Of a stretch of DNA of 64,000 nucleotides, positions 1 to 10,622 are shown in pieces. The notes under the pieces were generated by a model. That model was not told where the DNA came from, ran no database searches, and saw nothing but the letters and a program-made list of their open reading frames with translations. The DNA is from Gamsiella multidivaricata. Its lineage: Eukaryota; Mortierellomycota; Mortierellomycetes; Mortierellales; Mortierellaceae. The position numbers and the translations under genes are program-made. The stretch spans positions 62,001 through 126,000 of the forward strand of contig NW_026251758.1 in the NCBI RefSeq assembly GCF_025024155.1, read 5' to 3'. The first letter of the stretch is position 1, and each line of letters opens with the position of its first letter.

Positions 1-812
1 TGTTTTTGTTTTGTCCTATCACGTCCTCAAATGAATGTCGTGGTCGCACATGTACCATCTATCCCATCCCATCCCATGTCCCCATGTCCCCCTCATATCC
101 CACTCATGGAAACAAACGACTGGATGAGGGTGTGTATGTGCGTTTGTGTCCCGCCACCTATCCTGCTGTAACCACATTCGAGCAGGAAACGGATCATCTC
201 TGTACCCGTACCTGGAGCTGCAACTGGAGGCTGTGAATCTGTCAACCCAGTCTGGCCTGTTCTCCAACCCTGTTCAGCCCCATTCAGTGCGTCCCCCCAC
301 TCCTTCCTCTATCTCTCCCTCTCTCTTTTCTTTTCTTTCATCCATTCTATCCCTCCCAACTCCTCTTCCTCCTTTTCTCCTTCTCTCCTTCTCCCTCTCC
401 CTTTCCCTCTCCTTCCCCTTCTCCTTCTCTCTCTCCTCTCCCTTCTCCTCCCCCCCTCCTCTCCTTCGTCTTTCTTCCATGTGTTCTGTGCAGTGAAAAG
501 AGATATGTTCACCCCCCCCATTTCAACAAAGGTAAACTCTACTTTCCCTTTCTTCCTGCTTGCATCTCTCCTTTCTTTTCACTATCCCCTCTCACTCTCA
601 CTCTCTCACACACTCCCACACTCTCTTAATCTCTCGCTCACTATCTCACTCATTTTCTTTCATATCTCGCCTTCAATTGCTCTTTTCATTCTCCCGCTCT
701 TTCATTTTTCTGTCAGTTAACGTTCATTCCTCCGCAAAGAATGTGCGCTCTGCGCTACCGCTGATACCCCGCTGCCCGTCTTGCTCACCTTCCCTCCCCG
801 TGCATTCTACTG

Positions 813-869
<57 letters not shown>

Positions 870-936
870 TAGCACACAGATCTCCTATACCGTATACCCA
901 TTCACTCGCTGTCCCCAACTGATATAGGCCACCACA
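1..936. other. Intergenic, pyrimidine-rich leader of the F-box gene
   Basis: No coding sequence is supported here. From about 300 to 870 the plus strand is almost purely C+T. The small open frames on both strands are artefacts of this composition, reading as Ser/Leu/Pro on one strand and Arg/Glu/Lys on the other. The stretch probably holds the promoter and 5' leader of the gene starting at 937. The first 250 bases show short CCCAT-type repeats (about 61-100) and no recognisable gene end. Confidence 0.6.
817..866. repeat. (CT)25 dinucleotide microsatellite
   Basis: An uninterrupted CT run of about 25 units lies 70 bp upstream of the F-box start codon, inside the CT-rich leader. Such tracts are common in fungal promoters and leaders and mutate rapidly in length. 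No function can be read from the sequence. Confidence 0.9.
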
Positions 937-3900
937 ATGTCTCCCTCGTATCCCTCGACCTCATCCCCGTCCTGCACACGCTTCACGCCCTCCATGCCCC
1001 CAGAATGTCTGGAACGCATCGTCTTCCACGCAGCACAGGATCACCGTGTTCTCTCAACGCTGATGCAAGTCAACTCCACCCTCTTCCGCATCGCAACACC
1101 CTATCTCTACCGTGAAGCATTCATATTTAAGTTTGGAGACGAGTTCCTCCTCGACTGGGACACCGAGGCATGGACTCAGCATCTTCGAGAGGTCCGGCAT
1201 GCAAAACTGCTGTTGCTTTACCTCGCCTGCACCGATACTGTCCAGACCTTGCTGACCTCTGGCTCAGGAGGAGAAGGAGAAGGGGGAAGAGGGGGAGGAA
1301 GTTGGAGAAACAAAGGCAAGGGTGCAGCTGCAGATTTAAAGATGGTACACAAATACAAGTACCTCTGCACCACCACCACTAATAGCACCAGTAGCCACAG
1401 CAAACTTCAGCGAGACCCTACGGGTTCACATGCGTCGGCTCTGTCCTCTGCATCTTTTCCAGAACGGGAGAGCGATGGGTCCCGCAGGCACTCACTACCA
1501 CCGCCACCACCTGTGGAGAGGATACCGCGGATGCTGGAGGATGTTCTTAGGTCTTATATGAAGCAAGGATCGACCACCAGCACTACAGCGTCGCCTACAA
1601 CAGGGAGACGACGATCTGTGATCATGTTTAGTTGCAAAAAGGACGACGAGCCTCGGCCCTGGGCCCCAAAACCACATACGGTCAATTATCTGGATTATGT
1701 GGAGCATCTCGAGCTCGATTCCTTTCTCTCGACATCCATCCAGGTTCTCTTCTCAACCTCTGCAGCGAGTTTTACGGGATCTAAACCCTTGTCAAAGATA
1801 TCTCCACAGCCCCATTTACCAATGAGGGAGAACTCCTACACAGAAGAGAGGGCTTTTACAGAGCGTGTCCTGTTGCAGTCCACGGCCCAGCATATCACGA
1901 CACTTTCGCTCTCGGTTGCGACATTTGCACGTTTGCAACGTGAACTCATGGACTATGTCCTCGACACGCCTTCGGCCTTCACATCCTCACATGACAACAA
2001 ATGTTCATCGTCATCACCATCCTCATCATGTTCACCAGCATCCAAGAACAGCGCGGGCATCAGGACGGGAGCGCCGTTATCGCAGCTATCTCGGATAAGC
2101 ATCTCAGGGCTACATGCGGAGCTTAAGCCGAAAGTCCTGAGAGCCATCCGATGGTTCGTTCGTCGCCATGTGCTCACCTACCCCGGAGTACTCACTTCCA
2201 TCGTCTTTGACGGTCCAGGCGATACGATCGTCAATCGGAGGCGGCAACGGAATCGAAACGTCGTCGGCGTAGAACCTATCTTGCCTGGAGTTGTTCATTT
2301 TAATAACCAATATACCAACAACGATGATACGGATGAAGTGGAAGAGTATGATGGTGCACCGACGAGTAACTCTCCCTCGGGCGTCTTGTTTGTTGACGCA
2401 ACGGGACATATCAACAACATCTTTAATGGAAACCACAACGTCGCAACGGAAGCCTTCCCAGCTGATTTTCATTCCCAGTACTATCTCTTGAGTCGTAACC
2501 CGGATGAGTCGTGCGAACTGGATTTTATGGGCATTATTCAGGAACTGAAGGGACAGCTTGAGGTGCTGGATCTTTCACAGTGGTCGTGGAGTGCGCTCAC
2601 TCAGCAGGCCCTCGATATGATTCCGACAGAACAACTTTTGATACTGCGATTCCATTCACGGACCCGGATTCAGTCTCCGCATGGGTCTACATTCCTGAAG
2701 AACTGTCCCCTGTTGGAGACACTGGAGATCCACGCATTCGACTCGGAAATGCTCGATTTGGACGACAACAGCGCCAGTTTGGCACACTTGCAAATCGACC
2801 CAACGTCAGGTTGCTCATCATCATCATCATCATCACCTCGGGCTCTTCCTCACGCATCTCTCAACACCCTGTCGCTCACGGGCAGCGTACCCAACGTTCT
2901 TCCAGCAGTCAGCGATGCTATCCGCACCATGGGAGACTCTCTTATTACCATTGATCTGTCTGCACATCTGGACGGCTTCCTCTCGACCAAAGAAACTCTG
3001 CGGCTCATGGACTGGAGCACCTCGCTCTCGATCTCGAGCATCCCTCTTCTGACGACTCTGCATCTCCATGGGCATCTGGCCATGACATTTGACGCCCCGC
3101 TCTTGCTGGAGTTATGTCCTACCCTCAGATACTTTGGGCTCGCCATCAAATCCTACACGAGCTCAAGTTTTGTCCGACCGGAGCTGGCGCGTGTGCTGCC
3201 TCGGTTCATGGTACCCATGGACAGGGAGAGTTCCGCACCAACAGATAGCGCGTTGTCGATCAGATCCACAGAAATACAAAAGTTCTCACTCAAGGCCTTG
3301 GAGCTCGAGGGACCCTGGATCCTGACAGATGATGACATGGAGCAGATGGGTGAACAAATCCGTGGACTGATTGTCCTGAACCTCGTCGGATGCCGGTTTT
3401 ACCCCGCCCGTCGAACGACCAAGGCCAATGTCCGATCCGAACCCGAGGACGAGGAAATATCGTCGGTGGCGCGTCTTGTAGAGCGCGTTCAGGACACGCT
3501 GCGCACGCTCTGTATCCATCGGCGCGGCCTAGAAGGCAAGCCCCGGCGCGACTCGACCGATTACTCCACCCTCTTCTCCGCTCCTCCCTCCCCAACTTCC
3601 TCGCGCTCCACCCCTCACCTGCCACCAACCGTGCCCTCGGAACCCGTGCTTGCGTTCAAGAAGCGGTTTCCGAACGTGAAGCTTCTAATCCGCGAGAAGC
3701 AACACGCACACAGCTTCGTGCTGGCGCCCTCGTTTGAGACTCTCCGACGGATCCACCATCCACTGCCCCCGCCGACCGCTCGAAATTCCTCATCATTTTC
3801 AGACATGCTCGGTCAACCCTCGACTCCGTATATGGCCCACGAGTTCTCGGGCCAGAACTCTGGCTGGCGTCGTGCACGGAATGCGATGCTCTTTCTGAAG

Positions 3901-4062
3901 AGACGCAAGGTCTATTCTCCAAATGGATTCGAGAACGGGCAAATCCGGTCTTGGGGCAGAAGTGGGGATGTAGGAGGAAGTTGGCGGAGGGGGTTTGGGT
4001 TGTCGAGGACCTCGACAAGTTTGTCGCTCTCCGGTATTGCGCCCAGATTCTTTCGCGGGTAG
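937..4062 (+). CDS. F-box-like / leucine-rich repeat protein, single exon
   Basis: A 1,041-residue intronless protein. Residues about 19-65 (starting MPPECLERIVFHAAQ, with a following ATPYLYREA segment) have the hydrophobic pattern of the F-box-like N-termini found in large single-exon families of Mucoromycota. Residues roughly 530-850 contain weak LRR-like units (LEVLDLS, LETLEIHAF, LNTLSLTGS, LHLHGHLA). By family, such proteins recruit substrates to SCF ubiquitin ligases, but the substrate cannot be inferred. Ser-rich and Gly-rich low-complexity inserts (near 110-130, 350-370, 625-635) and a Ser/Arg-rich basic C-terminus separate the parts. The start is the first ATG after the CT-rich leader, in a good context (ccacaATG). 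It is convergent with the ABC transporter, 259 bp apart. The coding call is firm; the F-box assignment is moderate. Confidence 0.8.
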   Translation: MSPSYPSTSSPSCTRFTPSMPPECLERIVFHAAQDHRVLSTLMQVNSTLFRIATPYLYREAFIFKFGDEFLLDWDTEAWTQHLREVRHAKLLLLYLACTDTVQTLLTSGSGGEGEGGRGGGSWRNKGKGAAADLKMVHKYKYLCTTTTNSTSSHSKLQRDPTGSHASALSSASFPERESDGSRRHSLPPPPPVERIPRMLEDVLRSYMKQGSTTSTTASPTTGRRRSVIMFSCKKDDEPRPWAPKPHTVNYLDYVEHLELDSFLSTSIQVLFSTSAASFTGSKPLSKISPQPHLPMRENSYTEERAFTERVLLQSTAQHITTLSLSVATFARLQRELMDYVLDTPSAFTSSHDNKCSSSSPSSSCSPASKNSAGIRTGAPLSQLSRISISGLHAELKPKVLRAIRWFVRRHVLTYPGVLTSIVFDGPGDTIVNRRRQRNRNVVGVEPILPGVVHFNNQYTNNDDTDEVEEYDGAPTSNSPSGVLFVDATGHINNIFNGNHNVATEAFPADFHSQYYLLSRNPDESCELDFMGIIQELKGQLEVLDLSQWSWSALTQQALDMIPTEQLLILRFHSRTRIQSPHGSTFLKNCPLLETLEIHAFDSEMLDLDDNSASLAHLQIDPTSGCSSSSSSSPRALPHASLNTLSLTGSVPNVLPAVSDAIRTMGDSLITIDLSAHLDGFLSTKETLRLMDWSTSLSISSIPLLTTLHLHGHLAMTFDAPLLLELCPTLRYFGLAIKSYTSSSFVRPELARVLPRFMVPMDRESSAPTDSALSIRSTEIQKFSLKALELEGPWILTDDDMEQMGEQIRGLIVLNLVGCRFYPARRTTKANVRSEPEDEEISSVARLVERVQDTLRTLCIHRRGLEGKPRRDSTDYSTLFSAPPSPTSSRSTPHLPPTVPSEPVLAFKKRFPNVKLLIREKQHAHSFVLAPSFETLRRIHHPLPPPTARNSSSFSDMLGQPSTPYMAHEFSGQNSGWRRARNAMLFLKRRKVYSPNGFENGQIRSWGRSGDVGGSWRRGFGLSRTSTSLSLSGIAPRFFRG

Positions 4063-4097
4063 ATCCTCCCCCATCTTCCAAAAAAAAAAGCTTGTAT

Positions 4098-4103
4098 AAT
4101 AAA
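4098..4103 (+). terminator. Poly(A) signal of the F-box gene
   Basis: AATAAA lies 36 bp past the stop codon of the upstream gene, within an A-rich stretch. Confidence 0.5.
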
Positions 4104-4203
4104 ATAATAGAGACCAAGCATAGACACACACAATAACTGAAGCTGCTTGCTTGCTTGCTTGCATGCATGGGTCCTGGTTGTTCATCATAAGAAACTAGTA
4201 ACG

Positions 4204-4209
4204 TTTATT
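4204..4209 (-). terminator. Poly(A) signal of the ABC transporter gene
   Basis: AATAAA on the minus strand, about 110 bp past the transporter stop codon. It lies beyond the plus-strand signal at 4098, so the two 3' ends may just avoid overlap. Confidence 0.5.
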
Positions 4210-4321
4210 AGAGTCTATCATACAGTTCCCTCCCATCACTTCTCGTTCCACTAGATATCCGATTACTCTATTACTATGGGAGAGGGATTCGTTTTCATAT
4301 ATCGCCCATCACCTCCTACGA

Positions 4322-7300
4322 TTACTTGCGCTCCTTGAGTCGGAAGCTGACGATTGCCCAGAATGCAACGATGAACAACACGTTGTACCCGATCAATACA
4401 ATCATGTTCTTCCAGTATCCTCCCAGATCGAATCCAAACAGCTTCTGCAAAATCAACGATCCAGGCACATTAAACGCAACGCCCTGAATCGTATCAATCA
4501 ACTTGGACGTCGCCACCTCGTTCACCGCCAAGGCCTCGAACCCATACTTGAACATCGACAGGTACTGGATCCAGGTCAAGGCCGCAGGGATGTTACCAGA
4601 GTTGATCATGAACCCCCCGAACAACATCATGAACAGCATCACGATCGAGCATGCTAACGATGCCACACCCGTCGTACGGACCGCGGCCGCGATAACCAGA
4701 CAGAACATCGCCGTTGCGACATTGAACAACACGAGGATCAACAGGAACTTGAAGAACGTCTCCAGCACGGGCGAGAGACCGATCATAAAGTAGGAAATGC
4801 AGCCCATGAAGATCGATGGCAGGATACGCAGAGGGATCAGATCGAACAGCAATGTCGAGATGATAAACGGCATCGGTGGGTAATACCCGTTCGAGCGCTC
4901 CTTGATGTATAGCGTACGTGTGTCCGTGAAGGCGCCCAGGGCGGAGATACTGCTGAAGCCGAGAAGAGCGAGCATGAAAAACAATGAGCCGGCGCGGTTC
5001 TGGAATCCGGCCAAGTTCATAGGCACCCGGAAGTACAGGCCACCGATGAAGACTCCCAAAATGATCGACACCGCCAGGTGGAGAACCAGGAGGGATTTGT
5101 CACGAATCAGGGTCTGGACGTTGCGCTTCATAATCACACGGAGCTGTGTCAGGAAACTCGATGGGTAGACCGTCTTTTGCTTCTTCAACGGACTGTTGTC
5201 GGAAAGTGAGGCAGTTGATGAACTAGAGGATCCCAATTCTTCCATCCTGACCGAGGTTTCATACGAGTTACGCGTGGTTTCGCTGGTGTTGGTGTTGCTG
5301 TGGGCGTTGTTAGCAGAGCGACGGGACAGGACGTTTCCAGAGACATGTGCCTGAGCTCCAGAAGTAAGTCCCGCCTTCTCGCCCTCGACATCATCAAAGC
5401 TCTTGGCTTTGGCAACTAGCTCCTGATTCATCGCAATATCCAGCAAATAGTCCGCAATGTTGTAGTTGGGAGGGCAAACTAGTCCACGACGTTGGAAGTA
5501 ATCGGCAGCAGTATCCGTAGGTCCAAAGTACAACGCGGATCCCTTGCTGACAACCAGAGTCTGGTCAAACATATAAAAGATATCCGAGCGAGGCTGGTGA
5601 ATCGTTAAAATGACCGTCGTAGTCTTGCTAGCCGCCAATTTACAGAGTTGCTCAACCACCATATGGGCACTGTATGAATCCAGACCAGAGGTTGGCTCGT
5701 CCAGGATCAGGATCGGAGGGCGCGTGATCAGTTCTAGCGCAATCGACACTCGACGCTTCTCACCTCCAGAGATACCACGCGATGTCACATTGCCGATCCT
5801 TCGGTTGGCGCAGTGTGTCAAGCCCAACATCTCAATGACCTCCGCAACACGCTCATGGACTCGGTAGACCGGCATCGCCTCCGGAAGACGTAGCATAGCC
5901 GAGAACAGCACGGCCTCATACACAGTCTGGGTTGGAGGCAACGTATCCTCCTGATCGACAAATCCAACTGCCCGACGAATATCGCTTTCATGAACCTGCT
6001 TGCCGTTCAACAGAATCTGACCCGTCACCTTTCCGTCCTTGCGTTTGCCCGCCAGAATATCCACCAGTGTCGATTTACCCGCCCCAGAGGGACCCATCAC
6101 TGCCAAGACCACACCTGCAGGGGCTGCTCCAGAGATACCATTCAGGATCTGTAGTCCATCCTTGTTGAGCGTGTACCCGACATTGCGGAACTCGAGCGAT
6201 GCGGCCTCGGTGTTAAGCGTGTAAGGTGTGCGGCTGAGAATCAACTGGTTTCTGCGAGCGACCGCGCAAATGACGATCAACAAAAGGATCAAAGCACCCA
6301 GAATCGCCAGGCAAGCAATCACACCCGGCGCCATCGTCGCCTTGACGGTCGTGACCGACGACTGCATCTCGGACGGGAACACACACTCGCCCATATCACA
6401 GTCGACCATTTTCAAACCCGTCGGGAAGAATCCTGCTAGATCCGCAATAAAGAAGTCGCAATCCTTACTGCCATGTGGACACGTCAGCGAGAACGGTCCA
6501 TGGAGAGAATCAATCGTATCGCCCAATGTAATGACTGGCCCAGGGACCCCTCCACACATCAACGTGGGTGTGATACAATTGCACTTGAGCACTGGACAAT
6601 TCCATTTGGTCTGCACGACTCCATTCTGTTCAGTGGTTGCAAGGGTGCAATTGGGGGCGCTACAGAAGAACTGTTCCGCCTGTCCCAACCACAACTGGGC
6701 GTTCACACTCTTATTGACGGGATTGAGATCGAGCGTGAGGCTGTAGTTTCCGGGGAAGAAGCCCGTAAGCTCGGGGGCGCGGACTGCGCAGGACATGAAG
6801 GAGTCGTAATAGACCTCGGGATCCTTATTGCAGACCATGTTCTCGTTGCCGAGGAAAGATGTGCGAGAGGGTGTTTTTGACTGGCACCCAGCATCTGTCT
6901 GACAGACTATGTGAACAAGGAAGTAAAAGAAGGAAAAAAAGAAAAAAACGCGGTAAGCTTCAGTGGTCTGTGTCACCTCCATGTATTCATACCATAAAGA
7001 ATGTAGACGATTCAGGCATGCATTACCATTGCAGTTAAAGCCACCAAATCCGTCGTCGCACTTAGAACAACCCGTGTTGGAAGGAACTGTGGGTCGTTGT
7101 GAAGAATCGATCAAGGGCGACCCACAGGCCAGGAGACTGCAGTCGTTTCCACCAAACCCTGGCATACAGGTACACATTTTGTTTGAGCAGTCACCATTAT
7201 TTAAGCAGCCCTAATATAAATCCAGTAAATTCAAATAAGCGGGGAATATCTGTCGTTGTTGTTTTGGTCTGTAAAAAGAGCCCTGACGCTGGTGATGAGA

Positions 7301-7529
7301 AGATGTGCATGTTTACCTTGGGTGAGGTAGAACAGTCGTACTGGGGCTGGCAGACTGCTGGTGAGGGGGTCGCAGTAGAGGTGACAGTGGCAGTAACGGT
7401 TGAGGTGGCAACAACGGTTGTAATTGTAGGACGAACGGAGCTGGAGGACTGTGCTGAGATCGAGCCCATAAGGGCCGAGATCATGACGATACCTGCCAAT
7501 GCGGGCAGCTTTGAGTAACTATACCGCAT
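4322..7529 (-). CDS. ADP1: ABCG-type half-transporter with EGF-like N-terminus (Adp1 family)
   Basis: Three exons: 7529-7317, 7210-7027 and 6906-4322 (993 residues). Introns of 106 and 120 nt have GT-AG borders. Splicing restores a Cys-rich EGF-like unit (NNGDCSNKMCTC, PGFGGNDC) followed by a second Cys-rich repeat (GFGGFNCN joined to VCQTD). A signal peptide (ALAGIVMISALMG) and a Ser/Thr-rich stretch open the protein. A membrane segment lies near 330-352. The nucleotide-binding domain has Walker A GPSGAGKST (about 405), signature SGGEKRR (about 512) and Walker B LILDEPTSGLD (about 533). An ABC2-type membrane domain fills about 726-993. This order (Cys-rich extracellular part, TM, NBD, TMD) matches yeast Adp1, whose substrate is unknown. 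An acidic/Ser-rich linker (about 620-690) separates NBD and TMD. All catalytic motifs are intact. Identification is firm at family level. Confidence 0.92.
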
Positions 7530-8254
7530 TGGAGGGAGAGTATAGTAGGAGTGGATGAAAAGGTCGCGTCAAGAGGTGTGAAGGGAATATTTTGCCCTGG
7601 ATTGTGGAGTAATAAAGGACAGCGCGCTCAAAGCAGTCGGAGAATGCGATAAAAAGGGCGGAGTTGAATATGATGGAGAGAGGGGAGGAGAAGGGGATGT
7701 GGGAGGAGGAGGGGAAGTAGGAGGAGGGGAAGTGGGAGGAGGAAGGAAAGTGGAAGGAGGAGGAGGAGATGAATGAGGAGCTGACAGAAGAGAATCGAGA
7801 TGAGTTCTGAAGAAAGAGTGAAAGTGCGGAGCGCAGAGATACAAGGAGCACATGTAGAGGACTGAGATGCTGTTGCTTACCATTGTTACTTCATCCACTT
7901 GGTCGCAGCAGCAACAGCATGTTGCAGCAAAGGTTGTTTGAGAGCATCCAGCAGACAGACACAAGCATGGGCTAAAGCAAACATATGAAGAAAGGGCACT
8001 TCTGCACTCCTATGGGAGGAAAGAGTGCCTTATTTCAATGGCAAATAGCCTAATAGAATAGAACATAAGCATCGGGCCGGTTGACATGGGAAAAAAGCGC
8101 AACCATAACCCATTCAGCTGAACACAGTTAAGCCGGCTGCAAGGATGTACTGTAAGCCATTAGACATGTGGGATGCTCTCTCTGGCTCCCTTCTCCACAT
8201 GCTGACAATGCGGAGATAATTCTGCTTTGTCTGAACTGCCCCTCCAGTGCACTA

Positions 8255-8330
8255 CACAGTCCCTCCTTGGATAGCACGGCGACTGTCAGGCGCTCAAGCA
8301 GACAAGGTCCCGGTTCAAAGCCCGTCATCA
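8255..8330 (+). ncRNA. Possible tRNA-like or tRNA-derived SINE fragment
   Basis: The plus strand shows an A-box-like GGATAGCACGGC (8269-8280) and, about 31 bases later, a B-box-like GGTTCAAAGCC (8312-8322), the spacing expected for an internal RNA polymerase III promoter. I could not fold a convincing cloverleaf: the anticodon and acceptor stems do not pair well. It is best read as a decayed tRNA or the head of a tRNA-derived SINE. No anticodon is assigned. Confidence 0.25.
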
Positions 8331-9923
8331 CATTATGTGTTCGCATTAGATACCAGGATGGATTCAGTATACTTTATGCTACATCCCCGGACGTTCAGAT
8401 CCAGCTCACTGCTCTCTACAGGAAACGAATCGCACACTGCTGTAGTCTACTTAAACGATCAACATTGCAGTTGTCCTTGTGCTGAGAGCCATTAAATCAG
8501 GAAGTGCATCTCTCAGGAGGCCTAATGCCTTGGAACAGCGCATGTCGCGGATTACGGCAACATAGAAGAGATAAATGTTCAGGCACGGTCTATTTGTCCG
8601 AGGTGTATATGTAATTTTTGGCATGGAACGTTAATAATAATTCTCTTGGTGATCTCCAGCCTACGCGTTATTTTGTGGTGTTTACATCTAAAGGGTGTCG
8701 TGGTGCGTGGTAACACACGATCGCTGCCACACATCCTGAAGACCCCATTGGCTGGCGAAAAAGTGGGATGACTCTCATCTCCTCCTCTCATCTCGTTTCT
8801 GCCCTGAGATTTACGGTTCTCCTATGGCATGCGTGTGAAAGCCCTGGGAACCATCCTGGATAGAATACGTTCGGGCCCACAGAAGCACGCATACTTGCAC
8901 CCAAGTATCTTTGGAAAAATTTACTCTCATATGAAGACGGAGACTTGTTTGAATTCCTGGGTAAACTATGTTCAATTCGAAATTCAGCAATTGTATAGAC
9001 GACGATGATCGCAGTTAAGGCATAACGTGTGCTACTGGACCAATCTTTGTTTTTGCCTTCACAACCTCTATCCGCCTCAAAACGACATTGACTACGCCCA
9101 AGTTTTCCTGACATCTCTCAACAGTCACCATCCAACCGTTCAGCAGCCTCTGTTCTTTGTTTACACGAATCACATCTCGACACCATGTGGCCGTGAGTGA
9201 GCAGGGCAATTGATGATTGACGCTCACTCCCGTGTCTTCCAAGTAGCACTTGTAGGCAGTTATTCGCTCGCATAGCATACCGCGCTGTGCCACTCACACG
9301 TTTAGACCTTCGATTGAAGTTCAACAGTCTACCTTGACAGCCCCGCGCTATTGTTCACCTCCACTGGAGTCACAGGTAAGGGCGGAGTGTATATACTATC
9401 CATTATTGACAGCTGTGTAGAATTGGCGGGAGATGTCTGCGAATTATCTATCAAATGATTAAGCTGCAGAGCGCACTATAATAAGTAACAGAAGAGTATA
9501 CATCGCAAGTTATAGAGGATGAGATGCACCACATACGTACAACAATAGAGAAGAGAAACGTGGCGCGTGGCGTATATGCTTTTAACGCTTGTACGTGTTG
9601 CGCGGGAATGACCCAAGTTGCGCAATGCGAGGAGATTTTTTTGGTTCCTGAAATTGACCCTGACCGCGTTCCTGGACAAATTCTGAGCTTGCTGAAGGGA
9701 TCTTCAAGTCCATAGCGACGCGTTGCAATGTTCTGTAGCTCGTTATCATCCTAATAAACGGAAGTCGTCCATGGAGGGGTACTCGGTGGTGTCTGCTTTC
9801 TCACGATATATAGTTCTCTGCTTGCATCTCATCTCGCGTGTTTTTATACTGACATATCGGTCTGTTTGTCGGAAAACTCTCTTTTTTAATAATCTGCGCT
9901 CTCTAATATTCAATTAGACACTC

Positions 9924-9996
9924 CCCTACTACTACTGCTACTGCACTACTACTCTACTACTAGACTACCTACTCTACCACTGCTACTAGAGTCTAC
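9924..9996. repeat. Degenerate CTA/CTG-rich simple repeat
   Basis: About 70 bases built from CTACTACTGCTACT-like units with scattered changes. It is non-coding, upstream of the RNA-binding protein gene. Confidence 0.7.
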
Positions 9997-10622
9997 CCGC
10001 AACAGCGAAAACAAAAAAAGAGGGAAAAAGGAAAGGAAAAGGGGGGCTTTGGTTGGTCCATTGGGTGGGTCCTTGTGAACCCAGTCGGGTTTTCAGCCTT
10101 GGGCGTGTGTGGTTGCCCTTGTTGAAGCGTACTTTTTTTAGTGGTGTTCCCCTCCCGCCATCATCTCATCTCCACCCTCTCTCTCTCCCCGTCTCTCTCT
10201 CTCTCTCTCGCTCTCTCCCGCAGTTCATCCTTCCATCATCTTCCTCATCTTCATCCCGCCTCCCTCTCCTCATTCCCCATCATCATCATCCTCGTCATCC
10301 TGCACTGTATCGTGTCTGAGTGTTGTTGTGTGTGTGCTGGACACGAGAAATACCACTACTACCAACCAACCCTTCTCTTTATTACTATCCATTACATTCT
10401 TTTTTTTGTCCTTTTTTTTTGCATCCTCATCCTCATCCTCATCCTCATCATTCGTAGCATCTCTATCCATTAATATCTAATCGCCTCTATCCATCTCCGC
10501 CTTGTCTTCTTTCTTTTGATATCTGCAGCATTTTCAGCTCTTGTTTCTTGTCCTCGCGTGGCAGCAGTTTGAATTCATATACCTTTTATTGCTTATCTTT
10601 ACCCTCGATAATCCACAAAAAA

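Larger units (their letters stand above)
7530..10622. other. Long intergenic region, about 3.1 kb
   Basis: No protein gene can be supported. On the minus strand 7530-7860 is the pyrimidine-rich leader of the ABC transporter gene; Ser/Pro/Phe open frames there follow from composition. 8250-8350 holds a tRNA-like box pair (separate entry). 8350-9900 contains only short open frames without family features. 9920-10000 is a degenerate CTA-rich simple repeat. 10140-10540 is a CT-rich leader of the RNA-binding protein gene, with a (CT)n stretch near 10182-10209 and a CATCCT repeat near 10422-10450. Confidence 0.6.

Noticed and set aside
7519..7964. Minus-strand open frames rich in Ser/Pro/Phe upstream of the ABC transporter gene
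   Set aside because: They follow from the pyrimidine-rich leader; no domain and no sensible splice into the transporter frame is needed, as the exon starting at 7529 already gives a signal peptide.
8128..8346. 72-codon minus-strand open frame
   Set aside because: It runs through the antisense of the tRNA-like boxes and has no family features.
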